From NCBI GenBank assembly GCA_009731375.1, contig BJOX01000021.1, positions 1,092,442 to 1,129,017 of the forward strand: 36,576 nt of DNA, in the 5' to 3' direction. Under the pieces are notes generated by a model. It did no database searches. It saw nothing but the letters and a program-made list of their open reading frames with translations, and was not told the origin of the DNA. The position numbers and the translations under genes were made by a program. The stretch is from Paulinella micropora. Taxonomy: Eukaryota; Cercozoa; Imbricatea; Euglyphida. Position 1 is the stretch's first letter. Every line of letters begins with the position of its first letter. Shown piece by piece: positions 23,103 to 33,546 of this stretch.

Positions 23103-23160
<58 letters not shown>

Positions 23161-23173
23161 TGATAGATAGATT

Positions 23174-23218
<45 letters not shown>

Positions 23219-23311
23219 GTAGGTAGTTTTGCGTATACTATTGTAGTAAGAGTGGACTTAGTATCCTGAGATAGATACATAGAAAGATAGATAGATATAT
23301 AAATAGATAGA
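22741..23311. repeat. GATA/GGTA arrays with three long-form family P cores
   Basis: Three consecutive units (cores near 22701, 22883 and 23226) share TTTTGCGT or TTTTTCGT, GTAGTAAG and GGATGGCTTAGTAGCCTGAG. The third lacks the GGCT of that motif and reads GTATCC. Between them lie GATA-GGTA-GATA blocks. Confidence 0.85.
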
Positions 23312-23634
23312 TGAGATGTCGCAAAGGAATGTAGTCCTTGCAAAAGAACGCAGTTTCACATCAAACAATAATTTGTGTACTGTGCATGTGTCCGGGATGG
23401 GAATCACGGGTAGACTGTGTTCTGGAAAAAGAAGAGGAGGAAGGACGTTGAAGAAAAAGGCAATCTAGGAATGGAGAGTGGGGGGATAAGGAAGAAGAGA
23501 AAGAAAAGGAAGCCGTTAGTTCAAGTGTTTTGAGCACCGTAAGCTTGCGCAAGCTACAATGATGACATTGTATGAGGCCTAAACCCCCGCAGGGACCTAG
23601 CCCGGGCTATGCAACACTGGACGGCTATGATGGA
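23312..23634 (-). repeat. Dispersed family B, copy with intact 3' boundary
   Basis: Starts GATGAGATGTCGCAAAGG after GATA and runs through AAGCTTGCGCAAGCTACAAT and AACCCCCGCAGGGACCTAGC to GGCTATGATGGAATG, where an AT/GATA run begins. Two short palindromes are visible: GCTTGCGCAAGC, a perfect 12-mer, and GGGACCTAGCCC with its flanks. Frames are closed by stops, unlike the more open 28340 copy. Confidence 0.8.
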
Positions 23635-23645
23635 ATGATATATAA

Positions 23646-23693
<48 letters not shown>

Positions 23694-23818
23694 GTAGGGA
23701 GGTAGGGAGGTACGTACGTAGGTAGGTAGGTAGATAGATAGATAGATATATAGATAGATAGATAGATAGGTAGGTAGGTAGGTAGGTAGGTAGGTAGGTA
23801 GGTAGATAGGTAGATAGG

Positions 23819-23851
<33 letters not shown>

Positions 23852-23913
23852 GGATGGATGGATGGATGGATGGATAGATAGATAGACAGACAGACAGATA
23901 GATAGATAGATAT

Positions 23914-23984
<71 letters not shown>

Positions 23985-23985
23985 T

Positions 23986-24068
<83 letters not shown>

Positions 24069-24099
24069 AATAGATAGATAGACAGAAAGATAGACAGAT

Positions 24100-24146
<47 letters not shown>

Positions 24147-24158
24147 GATTGATAGATC
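23635..24158. repeat. GATA array with GGTA, GATG and GACA blocks
   Basis: Microsatellite with small variant blocks, and no complex sequence until about 24148. Confidence 0.9.
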
Positions 24159-24172
24159 AATGACACATACAC

Positions 24173-24304
24173 CTATGTCCTTCCTTTAACATCGCTGGGA
24201 CTGTCAGGTCGCCATCTGTTGTGATGAGGATGAAGGAATGTGTTAGTTCGGGAAGAATGACTCTGGCGAAGGTGTCGATGTCGGATCCACTTACTTCACC
24301 AGAT
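24173..24304 (-). CDS. Candidate internal exon (~43 codons), possibly of a glycan-modifying enzyme
   Basis: I do not recognise the gene with certainty. On the minus strand the segment is open and reads [20 protein letters not shown], followed by [20 protein letters not shown] and EGH. Codons are mixed and C-rich in third position, unlike any nearby repeat. An AG follows a CTAT-type pyrimidine-rich tract at 24306-24305, and a GT follows CATAG at 24172-24171, giving a 132-base exon that enters and leaves in phase 2. Entry phase fits the donor of the candidate exon at 27441-27281, about 3 kb upstream on the same strand. The motif F-I-L-I-T-x-x-G-D-L-T-V-P faintly recalls exostosin-like or other glycosyltransferase domains, but that is an impression only. 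GGTA and GATA arrays flank it. Confidence 0.55.
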
Positions 24305-24310
24305 CTAGAT

Positions 24311-24595
24311 AGATAAGGTAGAATGGATAGGTAGGTAGGTAGGAGAGGTAGGTAGGTAGGTAGGAAGGTAGGTAGGTAGGTAGGTAGGTAGGTAGGCAGG
24401 AAGGTAGGTAGGTAGTAGGAGAGGTAGGTAGGTAGGTAGGTAGGCAGGTAGGTAGGTAGGTAGGTAGGTAGGTAGGTGGGTAGGTAGGTAGGTAGGTAGA
24501 GGTAGAGGTAGAGGTAGAGGTAGATAGGTAGGCAGGTAGGTAGGTAGGTAGGTTGGTGGGTAATAGGTAGGTAGGTAGGAAAGGTAGGAACGTGT
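24311..24595. repeat. GGTA array
   Basis: (GGTA)n with GAGGTA, GGCA, GGAA and GGTG variants. A GGTAGTAGGAGAGGTAGG type joint recurs near 24339 and 24412. Confidence 0.9.
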
Positions 24596-24890
<295 letters not shown>

Positions 24891-24995
24891 AGATAAATAG
24901 GTAGGTGGGTAGGTGGGTAGGTAGATAGGTAGGTAGATAGGTAGGCAGATAGGTGGGTAGGTAGATAGATAAATAGATAGATAGATAGAAAGGTG

Positions 24996-25076
<81 letters not shown>

Positions 25077-25109
25077 GTAGGTAGGTAGGTAGGTAGGTAG
25101 GTAGGTAGG

Positions 25110-25195
<86 letters not shown>
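24891..25195. repeat. GATA and GGTA arrays
   Basis: Alternating blocks of (GGTA/GGTG)n, (GATA)n, (GGTA)n and (GATA)n. Confidence 0.9.
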
Positions 25196-25241
25196 CCTTA
25201 TTCAGATAATACTAGCATTGGGACACTTTTTGAAGCTTGAT

Positions 25242-25300
<59 letters not shown>

Positions 25301-25364
25301 TATAGATAGATAGATAGATAGATACCTTTTAGCATTGGGACACTTTTGGAAGCTTGATATAGAC

Positions 25365-25453
<89 letters not shown>

Positions 25454-25520
25454 CCTTATCCAGATAATACTAGCATTGAGACACTTCGTGAAGCTTGATG
25501 AATACCAGTGCATATAACTA
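25195..25520. repeat. GATA array with three family O cores
   Basis: The core GATACCTTATTCAGATAATA, then CTAGCATTGGGACACTTTTTG and AAGCTTGAT, occurs at 25192-25245, 25320-25362 (with a 12-base internal deletion) and 25451-25500. The third copy adds GAATACCAGTGCATATAAC. The last part (TGAAGCTTGATGTATACCAA) occurs again at 25768, outside the array. Confidence 0.8.
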
Positions 25521-25529
25521 TAGATAGAT

Positions 25530-25575
<46 letters not shown>

Positions 25576-25800
25576 GTAGGTAGGTAGGTCTATATATATA
25601 TATAGATATATAGATATATATATATGAGAGAGAGAGAGAGAGATAGAGGAAGAGACAGAGAGAAAATAATAAGAAAATTTAACAGTTCTCCATCTCTGTA
25701 CAAGTTATACATAAAACGGGTATATATATATATATATGTGTGTGTGCGCATATGTTTGGGGGTGCATCTGAAGCTTGATGTATACCAATTGCATCTACCT
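25521..25800. repeat. GATA/TA/GA repeats and family R copy 1
   Basis: After GATA, TA and GA repeats, the stretch at about 25640-25710 (AGGAAGAGACAGAGAGAAAA, then CAGTTCTCCATCTCTGTAC) is homologous to 28798-28850. GTGCGCATATGTTTGGGGGTGC at 25744 has a diverged relative at about 26191 (GTATATGTTTGGGAATGC). Confidence 0.7.
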
Positions 25801-26070
25801 TGCGTATAACATGATGGAAACACATGACATGACATGACATGACATAACATGACATGACATGACATGACATGACATGACGTGACGTGACATGACATGACAT
25901 GGCATGGCATGACATAACATGACATAACATAAACATAACATAACATAAAATTGCATAATATAACATGACATGACATGACATAACATAACATAACACAACA
26001 TAGCAAAACATAACATAACATAACATAACATAGCAAAACATAAGGTTACATAACATAATGCAATATAACA
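25801..26070. repeat. ACATG/ACATA pentamer array
   Basis: (ACATG)n changes gradually into (ACATA)n with ACGTG and GGCAT variants. The minus-strand frames of C, Y, V, M and L are artefacts. Confidence 0.9.
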
Positions 26071-26318
26071 TAACACACATACGTACATGGTTGGACATAC
26101 ATAACGCTTGATTCGTAACGTTGCATATAGCTGTATATATGCGTGTAAATGTTTGGACGTGCATGTAATGTAACTGTGAATGCGATGTGTGTGTATATGT
26201 TTGGGAATGCGGATAAAGCGCGCAAACACACGTACACACACACACACACAAACACACACAGGGTACGCACCAGTCTCACACGTGTGTGTGATTATGTATG
26301 TGTCGCAGGGGCGGGTGG
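26071..26318. other. Complex and CA-rich sequence before a gap
   Basis: About 150 bases of complex sequence (26071-26225), then CA and TG repeats to the gap. No convincing frame. Confidence 0.6.
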
Positions 26319-26424
26319 NNNNNNNNNNNNNNNNNNNNNNNNNNNNNNNNNNNNNNNNNNNNNNNNNNNNNNNNNNNNNNGGGGGGGGGGGGGTGGGGGG
26401 GGGGGGGGGGGGGGGGGGGGGGGA
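26319..26424. other. 62-N gap followed by poly-G
   Basis: N at 26319-26380, then G-rich homopolymer to about 26423. Contig-end artefact likely. Confidence 0.9.
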
Positions 26425-26434
26425 TTGGATATAC

Positions 26435-26526
26435 AAGCGCCTGCATGTCTAAGCAAGCAAACCGCTCAGACGCCTTGTCGCCCGTCTTAAGCCAGCTGTA
26501 GTAGTGTGGCGGGAAGCCGGGGCAGA
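26435..26526 (-). CDS. Candidate internal exon, minus strand
   Basis: I do not recognise the gene. The minus strand is open from before 26526 and reads CPGFPPHYYSWLKTGDKASE then RFACLDMQAL. A good acceptor is visible: TGCCTTTCCCTCAG ending at 26527. A second, CGCCACACTACTACAG, ends at 26496 and would start the exon in phase 2, which fits the phase of the 27441-27281 donor. Possible donor: GTATAT at 26434, weak. The part next to the poly-G gap may be missing. Base composition differs sharply from the neighbouring AAAT and poly-G tracts. Another minus-strand frame (MACKVAIYPCGRG, 26591 to 26455) is also open, so the choice of frame is an inference. Confidence 0.4.
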
Positions 26527-26639
26527 CTGAGGGAAAGGCACTCCAGCCCCGCGACCACAAGGGTAAATCGCTACCTTACAAGCCATGCAAAAATACTGAG
26601 AACAAATACAAGGCGGTACAAAACAATTGCGGAAGACAA

Positions 26640-26648
26640 CAAGCAAAG

Positions 26649-26715
<67 letters not shown>

Positions 26716-26780
26716 ACAAAATGAAATGAAATGAAATGAAATAAAATAAATAAAATAAAAGGTAAAAAATGAAAATAAAA
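26640..26780. repeat. AAAT and GAAAT arrays
   Basis: (AAAT)n to about 26716, then (GAAAT)n and degenerate AAAT to 26790. Confidence 0.9.
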
Positions 26781-27272
26781 AAATAAAATGCTGCGGCCTC
26801 AACAACGATACTAGATAAGATAAGGCGATTTAATACAAAAAGCATGCAAGACAAGACAAGACAAGACAAGACAAGATAACAAGATACAATAAAATAAACA
26901 AAGTAAACCAAGTATCATAAAGTACAACAAAATACAACAAAGCACAACAAATCACAACAAAATACAACAAAATACAACGAAACACAAGGAAATACAAGGA
27001 AATACAACAAAGCACACCAATACAACAAAATACAATAAAATACAACAAAATAGAACAAAATACAACAACAACGACACCAACAACAACAACAACAACAACA
27101 GACAACAAACAACAACAATAACAATAACAACAACAACAACACATACAACAACATGCAACAACATGCAACAAAATAGAGCAAAATAGAGCAAAATACAACA
27201 AAATACAACAAAATACAACATTGCACAGCAGCAACAAAAATACAACAAAATACAACAAAATGCAACAAAAAT
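26781..27272. repeat. ACAAG, AACA and ACAACAAAAT arrays
   Basis: (ACAAG)n at 26848-26875, then a long degenerate array of ATACAACAAA decamers and AAC triplets. The minus strand therefore reads as L, Y, F, V, C-rich frames (for example YFVVFC), which are not proteins. Confidence 0.9.
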
Positions 27273-27280
27273 ACAAATAC

Positions 27281-27441
27281 CGTCTAAACTGACCATTGAA
27301 GGTGGGAACGCTGTATGCGTTCAGGCCGCGAGGGCCGAGGTAGATGAGACTGACTTCGCGAGGGGTCAGGATAAAGAAGAGCGAGAGGAGAGAGAGGAAG
27401 AGGAGGGAGAGGAGGGCACATGCTAGGCGACGCAGCTGCAT
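27281..27441 (-). CDS. Candidate first coding exon of a type II membrane protein
   Basis: The best coding candidate in the window, though I do not recognise the gene. The minus strand starts at ATG 27441-27439 and reads [20 protein letters not shown], then [20 protein letters not shown], then [13 protein letters not shown]. Residues 1-7 are short and basic (R4, R5). Residues 8-25 are hydrophobic and suited to one signal-anchor helix, with a lumenal segment after it. This layout is typical of Golgi glycosyltransferases and sulfotransferases. Third codon positions are strongly C-rich. The frame reaches ACG|GTATTTG, a plausible donor at 27280-27279, giving 53 codons plus two bases (phase 2). After the donor come AACA-type repeats, as in an intron. 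Caution: the leucine-rich part is encoded by a pyrimidine-rich CTC tract that could arise by chance. The fate of the gene across the gaps is unknown. Confidence 0.55.
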
Positions 27442-27464
27442 AGGCCGCAGAAGCCTACGCAAGA

Positions 27465-27755
27465 AGGTAGGTTGGTAGGTAGGTAGGTGAATAGGTAGGT
27501 GGGTAGGTAGGTGGAAGGTAGGTAGGTAGGTAGGTGGGTAGGTAGGTAGGAGGTAGGTAGGTAGGTAGGTAGGTAGGTAGAGGTGGGAAGGTGGGTAGGT
27601 AGGTAGGTAGGTAGGTAGGTAAGTAGGTAGGTAGGTAGGTAGGTAGGTAGGTAGGTAGGTAGATAGGCAGATAGATAGGTAGATAGACAGACAGACAGAA
27701 AGGCAGACAGACAGACAGACAGACAGGTAGGTAGGTAGGTAGGTAGGTAGGTAGG

Positions 27756-27824
<69 letters not shown>

Positions 27825-27845
27825 GGATAGATAGATTGATGGATA
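27465..27845. repeat. GGTA, GACA and GATA arrays
   Basis: (GGTA)n with GGTG and GGAG variants to about 27660, (GACA)n at 27685-27725, (GGTA)n, then (GATA)n to the gap. Confidence 0.9.
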
Positions 27846-27855
27846 NNNNNNNNNN
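27846..27855. other. Assembly gap (10 N)
   Basis: Sequence just before it (GATGGATAGATAGATTGATG) recurs at about 27963, which suggests a failed overlap or a duplicated contig end. Confidence 0.9.
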
Positions 27856-27900
27856 AGGAGGACAAGGAAGAAGAGAAAGAAAAGGAAGCCGTTCAAGCCG
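27856..27900 (-). repeat. Family B fragment (45 bp)
   Basis: Identical to 28430-28474 (AGGAGGACAAGGAAGAAGAG, then GAAGCCGTTCAAGCCG), after which GATA begins instead of TTAGTCC. Confidence 0.75.
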
Positions 27901-27901
27901 T

Positions 27902-27955
<54 letters not shown>

Positions 27956-27992
27956 GTAGATAGATGGATAGATAGATTGATGGATAGATAGA

Positions 27993-28028
<36 letters not shown>

Positions 28029-28037
28029 TAGACAGAC

Positions 28038-28077
<40 letters not shown>

Positions 28078-28086
28078 GGATGGATG

Positions 28087-28164
<78 letters not shown>

Positions 28165-28165
28165 G
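27901..28165. repeat. GATA and GACA arrays
   Basis: (GATA)n, (GACA)n, (GATG)n, (GATA)n. Confidence 0.9.
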
Positions 28166-28215
28166 ATAGGCAATCCCACAGTTCCATGAAGCCCTCTAGA
28201 TCCAAACGGACCTAG
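28166..28215 (-). other. Short complex island, possible exon remnant
   Basis: On the minus strand an AG follows CTTACGTTCTAG at 28212-28211, after which [15 protein letters not shown] is open, but no donor is visible before the CTAT array. Too short for a firm call. Confidence 0.2.
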
Positions 28216-28339
28216 AACGTAAGATAGATAGATAGGTAGGTATGTAGGTAGAAAGTAGGTAGGTAGGTAGGTAGGTAGGTAGGTAGGTAGGTAGGTGGGT
28301 AGGTGGGTAGGTGGGTAGATGGATGGATGNNNNNNNNNN
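28216..28339. repeat. GGTA array and 10-N gap
   Basis: (GGTA)n with GGTG variants, then N at 28330-28339. Confidence 0.9.
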
Positions 28340-28612
28340 AGGCTCGAAGGATCTTCGTAAGGGTGGACATGAGCAAAATCTTCTCCAAGGGGTTTGAAGA
28401 AAAAGGCAAAATGGAGAGTGGGGTCTTGAGGAGGACAAGGAAGAAGAGAAAGAAAAGGAAGCCGTTCAAGCCGTTAGTCCAAGTGTTTTGAGCACCGTAA
28501 GCTTGCGCAAGCTACAATGATGACATTGTATGAGGCCTAAACCCCCGCAGGGACCTAGCCCGGGCTATGCAACACTGGACGGCTATGATGGAATGCAGTC
28601 ACCAATACGGAC
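28340..28612 (-). repeat. Dispersed family B, variant copy with an open plus-strand frame
   Basis: From about 28385 it matches 23443-23634, then continues 16 bases further (CAGTCACCAATACGG) as in the window-start copy before joining GATA. The first 45 bases differ from the 23312 copy. The plus strand is open for about 49 codons after the gap (ARRIFVRVDMSKIFSKGFEE, then a K/R-rich tail ending PLVQVF and a stop at 28491). The 23312 copy has stops in the equivalent stretch, so I treat the frame as chance or as an older host sequence captured by the element. Confidence 0.65.
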
Positions 28613-28613
28613 T

Positions 28614-28644
<31 letters not shown>

Positions 28645-28650
28645 TACATA
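28613..28650. repeat. GATA array
   Basis: Short (GATA)n ending in CATACATAC. Confidence 0.9.
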
Positions 28651-28655
28651 CATAC

Positions 28656-28710
28656 CTGGAAGCGATCGTTCAAAGCTGTCTTGTTTTCATTCAGGTAGCT
28701 TATGAGCGCC
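28656..28710 (-). CDS. Candidate small internal exon, minus strand
   Basis: The minus strand is open and reads ALISYLNENKTALNDRFQ, then CAG|GTATGT, a strong donor at 28655-28654. A CAG acceptor at 28713-28711 would make a 55-base exon entering in phase 2 and leaving in phase 0, but no pyrimidine tract precedes it. NKT is a potential N-glycosylation site, in keeping with a lumenal domain. Entry phase also fits the 27441 exon donor, yet this segment lies upstream of that exon on the minus strand, so both can belong to one gene in that order only if the scaffold is misjoined at the gaps between them. The plus strand also has an acceptor-like TTGTTTTCATTCAG here. Confidence 0.35.
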
Positions 28711-28773
28711 CTGCCATGCATGTATGTATTAATGTATGTTATGTATGTTATGTATGTATGTTANNNNNNNNNN
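28711..28773. repeat. TATG repeat and 10-N gap
   Basis: (TATG)n with TTATG variants, then N at 28764-28773. Confidence 0.85.
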
Positions 28774-29570
28774 GTAGAGATAGGGAGAGATAGAGAGAGG
28801 AAGAGACAGAGAGAAAAGAATAAGCTTAGCAGTTCTCTGTCTCTGCATGCAAGAAAACGAATGGATTGGCAATGATACTCGTAAAAAAGGATTTACAAAA
28901 TGGGCCTTGGCGGATGGTCACCATTGGCATGTAGCTATCAGAATAATTCTATGTGTATAAATCGATGTTGCCCAAACGGGGGAAATGGGACCTTGTTGAA
29001 CGATTTTGTGCGGACGATCTACAACATATAAAAGCCAATTTACTTCAATTGGGATACCAATCTGATACGTTTCTTGCCTGGACGCTCTTGTCATGTTTCC
29101 AACGCTTGTTGTATGTGCCGTTTGATTAGATCAAAATTTTACTGTTGTAGCTATGTAATTTTCCTTTGTTTTACTCGCTGCTCCGCTTCTAATGGTATTA
29201 CAGTGTTCCTAAAATATGGTTGTCATGTACTGAAAAGTCGATCTGTTTGATGCGTTTTCAGTTTTTGAATAATCGGTTTGCAGCAGCCTGAAACTTGCCT
29301 ACAACACTTTTTTGAGTTTATTCACTTGTTGCTTACTGCTTGATTTGAGTAGCTTTGAGTACTGATGTTCCATCCTTCATTTGATGTTTACTTCTCCTGA
29401 CAATGAAAAGTGATAACCCGAAAACGAAATCAAGTAAACGATGGCATGTTTGTGTGCGTATATGATAATAGAAGCCTCGAGGCGCGTATCTTCTACAGGC
29501 AGTAAACATCAGTGATCACGATATTCTGCGCCGGGGGTTTTGGCGTCCAAACCCAGGTGGCGCTCGATAG
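28774..29570. other. Longest complex region (~800 bp), family R copy 2 at its start
   Basis: 28798-28850 is family R (see 25521-25800). The remaining ~700 bases are AT-rich, single copy within the window and closed by stops in all frames except the last 75 bases. There the plus strand, after a good acceptor (CGTATCTTCTACAG, ending 29498), reads [20 protein letters not shown] and stops at 29568-29570. The minus strand is open over the same bases ([20 protein letters not shown]). Either could be an exon end, and I cannot choose. This region may hold intron or UTR sequence. Confidence 0.45.
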
Positions 29571-29602
29571 ATAGATATATAGATAGATAGATATATAGAT
29601 AT

Positions 29603-29650
<48 letters not shown>

Positions 29651-29686
29651 GAGGTAGGTAGGTAGGTAGGTAGGTAGGTAGGTAGG

Positions 29687-29727
<41 letters not shown>

Positions 29728-29801
29728 GCATAGATAGATAGATAGACAGACACAGACAGACAGATAGATAGATAGACAGACAGACAGATAGATAGATAGA
29801 T

Positions 29802-29869
<68 letters not shown>

Positions 29870-30050
29870 CAGACAGATAGATATATAGATAGATAGATAG
29901 ATCGATCGATAGATAGATAGGTGGAGAGAGAGAGAAAGATAGACAGAGGAAAGAAAGAGATATAGATATAGATAGATAAATGGATGGATAGGTAAAGAGT
30001 TATGTATTTAGGCAAGTAGGAAGGTAGGAAGATTGATGAATTGATGGATA
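29571..30050. repeat. GATA array with GGTA and GACA blocks
   Basis: (GATA)n with ATATAT, GGTA, GACA and GATC variants, then a degenerate GAGA/GATA/GGTA stretch to about 30050. Confidence 0.9.
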
Positions 30051-30475
30051 GACATACATGTATGCATGCATACATACATATGTACATACATACAAACAAA
30101 GCAAACAAACATACATACATACATACATACATACATACACATATTTACATACATACATACATACATACATGCATACATACAGACATACATACATACGTAT
30201 ATACATAAAATATATACATACAATACACACAAACAAACAATACATACACACATACATACATACGTACATACATACATACAGGCATACGTACATACATACA
30301 TACATACATACATACATACATACATACATGCATACATGCATACATACATACATACATGCATACATACATATGCATACATACATACGTACCTACGTACGTA
30401 CGTACGTACGTATGTACATACATACATACATACATACATACATAATACAAGCGTACATATTATATGCACGTATGT
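30051..30475. repeat. CATA array with ACGT block
   Basis: (CATA)n with ATGC and CGTA variants. A self-complementary (ACGT)n run lies at about 30392-30411. The array orientation switches to TATG beyond 30480. Confidence 0.9.
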
Positions 30476-31885
30476 AGGTAGGTATGGTATGTATGTATGT
30501 ATATGAATGTATATGAATGCATGCATGCGTGCATGCATATGTATGCATGTATGTATGCATGCATGAATGTATGTATGTAGGTAGGTAGGTAGGTAGGTAG
30601 GTAGGTATATTATCAAGCTGGAAGCTATTATAATTCTCTACTATGGAAAAAAGCATGTATGTATGCATGTATGTTTGCTTGTGTGTATATATGTACAAAT
30701 GCATGTATCTATGCATGTTTGTTTGCTTGTATGTATGTATGTATAAATGCATGTATGTATGCATGTATGTTTGCTTGTATGTATGTATGTTTTTCGTGCA
30801 TGTATGTATATATGTATGTATATGTATGTATGATGTATGTATGCATGCATGTATGTATGTATGTAGGTAGGTAGGTATATTATCAAGCTGGATCGGTATG
30901 GCCGATATTATTCTCGACTATGTATAAATGCATGTATGTATGCATGTATGTATGTATGTATGTATTTTATATGTATGTATGTATGTATGTATGTATCTAT
31001 TTATGTATATATGTATGTACCTATGTATGTGTGTATGTGCATACATTCATACAAGCATACATACATACACACATACATGCATATATACATAGTAAAGAAT
31101 ACTATTGGCCATACCTGTCTAGCTCGATAATATACCTACATACGTACATACATACATACATACATACATACAAAAATACATACATAGGTATGTTATCGAG
31201 CTGGACAGGTATGGCCGATGGTATTCTTTACTATGTATGTATGCATGCATGTATGCATGCATGTATGTATGTATGTATGTATGTATGTAGGTATATTATC
31301 GAGCTGGACAGGTATGGCCGATAGTATTTCTCTAATATGTATGTATGCATGTATGTATGCATGCATGCATGTATGTATGTATGTACGTACGTATGTATGT
31401 ATGTAGGTATATTATCGAGCTGGACAGGTATGGCCGATAGTATTCTCTAATATGTATATATGCATGTATGTATGTATGCATGTATGCTTGTATGCATGTA
31501 CGTATGTATGTATGTATGTAGGTATATGATCAAGCTGTACAGGTATGGCCAATATTATTTACTGTGTATGTATGCATGTATGTATGCATGTATGTATGTA
31601 TGTATGTATGTACGTAAGTATGTATGTAGGTATATTATCGAGCTGGACAGGTATGGCCAATATTATTGACTATGTATGTATGCATGTATGTATGTATGTA
31701 GGTAGGTATCTTATCGAGCTGGACAGGTATGGCCAATATTATTTACTATGTATGTATGCATGTATGTATGTATGTATGTATGTAGGTAGGTATTTTATCG
31801 AGCTGGGCAGGTATCGCCGATAGTATTCTATACTATGCATATATGCATGCATGCATGTATGTATGTATGTATGCATATATGTATC

Positions 31886-31916
<31 letters not shown>

Positions 31917-32042
31917 TTTATTTTTTATGTTATGTATTTATGTATGTTTATATGTGTGTGTATGTATATGTATGTAACGTATGTTTGTATGTAGGTATAT
32001 TATCGAGCTGGTCAGGTATGGCCGATAGTATTCTATACTCCA
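30476..32042. repeat. TATG array with eleven copies of a 45-bp core (family E)
   Basis: The core GGTATATTATCGAGCTGGAC, then AGGTATGGCCGATAGTATTC, lies near 30608, 30879, 31194, 31295, 31409, 31529, 31634, 31713, 31795 and 31997, with one inverted copy at 31089-31138. Period is about 80-260 bp, shortest between 31.2 and 31.8 kb. The first copy is the most diverged. The last (31997) runs directly into the first family D core. Confidence 0.9.
31089..31236. repeat. Inverted pair of family E cores
   Basis: The left arm (31089-31138) is the reverse complement of the right arm (31187-31236) with about four mismatches in 50 bases. The loop is a CATA repeat of about 48 bases. The microsatellite orientation also reverses here, from TATG to CATA and back. 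Confidence 0.85.
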
Positions 32043-32106
32043 GCCGAGAGCAGGTCACATAGATAGATAGATAGATAGATAGATAGAAAGATAGATATAT
32101 ATATAT

Positions 32107-32154
<48 letters not shown>

Positions 32155-32192
32155 GTAGATAGATAGATAAATAGATAGATAGATAGATAGAT

Positions 32193-32240
32193 GAGATATC
32201 GACTAATGTCAGAAAAAAGGAGCTTCTGATTTCGTCAACC
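32193..32240 (-). repeat. Family A, shortest copy (48 bp), fused to a family D core
   Basis: GATGAGATATCGACTAATG through GATTTCGTCAACC, then CTATACTTAGCC of family D without intervening GATA. Confidence 0.8.
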
Positions 32241-32285
32241 TATACTTAGCCGAGAGCAGGTCAAATAGATAGGTAGATAGATAGG

Positions 32286-32348
<63 letters not shown>

Positions 32349-32403
32349 TATTCTATACTCCAGCCGAGAGCAGGTCAAATAGATAGATAGATAGATAGAT
32401 AGG

Positions 32404-32475
<72 letters not shown>

Positions 32476-32545
32476 CAGATAGTATTCTATACTCCAGCCG
32501 CGAGCAGGTCAAATAGATAGATAGATAGATAGATAGTTGGGTAGG

Positions 32546-32605
<60 letters not shown>

Positions 32606-32690
32606 CAGATAGATAGATAGATAGTATTCTATACTCCAGCCGCGAGCAGGTCAAAATAGATAGATAGATATGAAGATAGATAGATAGATG

Positions 32691-32753
<63 letters not shown>

Positions 32754-32830
32754 GGATAGACAGATAGATAGATAGTATTCTATACTCCAGCCGCAAGCAG
32801 GTCAAAAAGATACATAGATAGATAGGTAGG

Positions 32831-32879
<49 letters not shown>

Positions 32880-33000
32880 CGATAGATAGATCGATAGATA
32901 GATCGATAGATGGATAGATAGATAGATAGATAGATAGTATTCTATACTCCAGCCGAGAGCAGGTCAAATAGATAGATAGTTAGATAGATAGATAGATAGA

Positions 33001-33546
33001 TGAAATATCGACTAATGTCAGAAAAAAGGAGCTTCTGATTTCGTCAACCAGGAAGTCTGTGGGTAAAGTATTAACCCGATGCCCAGCTAAGCCGTGATGT
33101 TTGCACGGAAGGGACTGATACAGGCAATACCAAAGCTCCCTAGTACCAGGCGGGGCCAGGGCTCGTTCCATAAAGCGCCCCTTGCAGAACGAGCTCCCAC
33201 CTCCATTACAGAGGGCCCAGTAAGCAGATGGAGTTTCGAGACTGTTCGACAGTCTAGTATAAACCGACAGAGCACTGTGGGTTTTATTCCGGGCTCAACA
33301 AGCGAGAAAGGGCACCCTGAGGGAACAGGATTGTGCTTCCCGTCGCTATTTCGGCATGTGACTTATAGGCGTATGGCTAGGCACACAAAAGGCACCCCAC
33401 CACGGGCCCAGCACACCCACACCATCCCCTAATTCTCTGTCTGTCGACAGATGGCACCCATTTCAAAAAAATCAAGCCCAAGAGAGGGTCAGTGACACCT
33501 CAAGTGGCCTTGGTTCATTCCGTAGAGTAAGTGATAAGATCAACTG
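33001..33546 (-). repeat. Dispersed family A, full-length unit
   Basis: About 546 bp, matching 8671-9219 with small indels (ACCAGGAAG for ACCAAGGAAG, CATAAAGCGC for CATAAGCGC) and scattered substitutions. It is inserted in the family D array between the cores at 32938 and 33685. The indels shift every frame relative to the other copies, against protein coding. Confidence 0.85.

Noticed and set aside
33087-33275. Family A minus-strand frame as a small protein gene
   Set aside because: Single-base indels between the copies at 1317, 8671 and 33001 break or shift it, which argues against selection on a protein.
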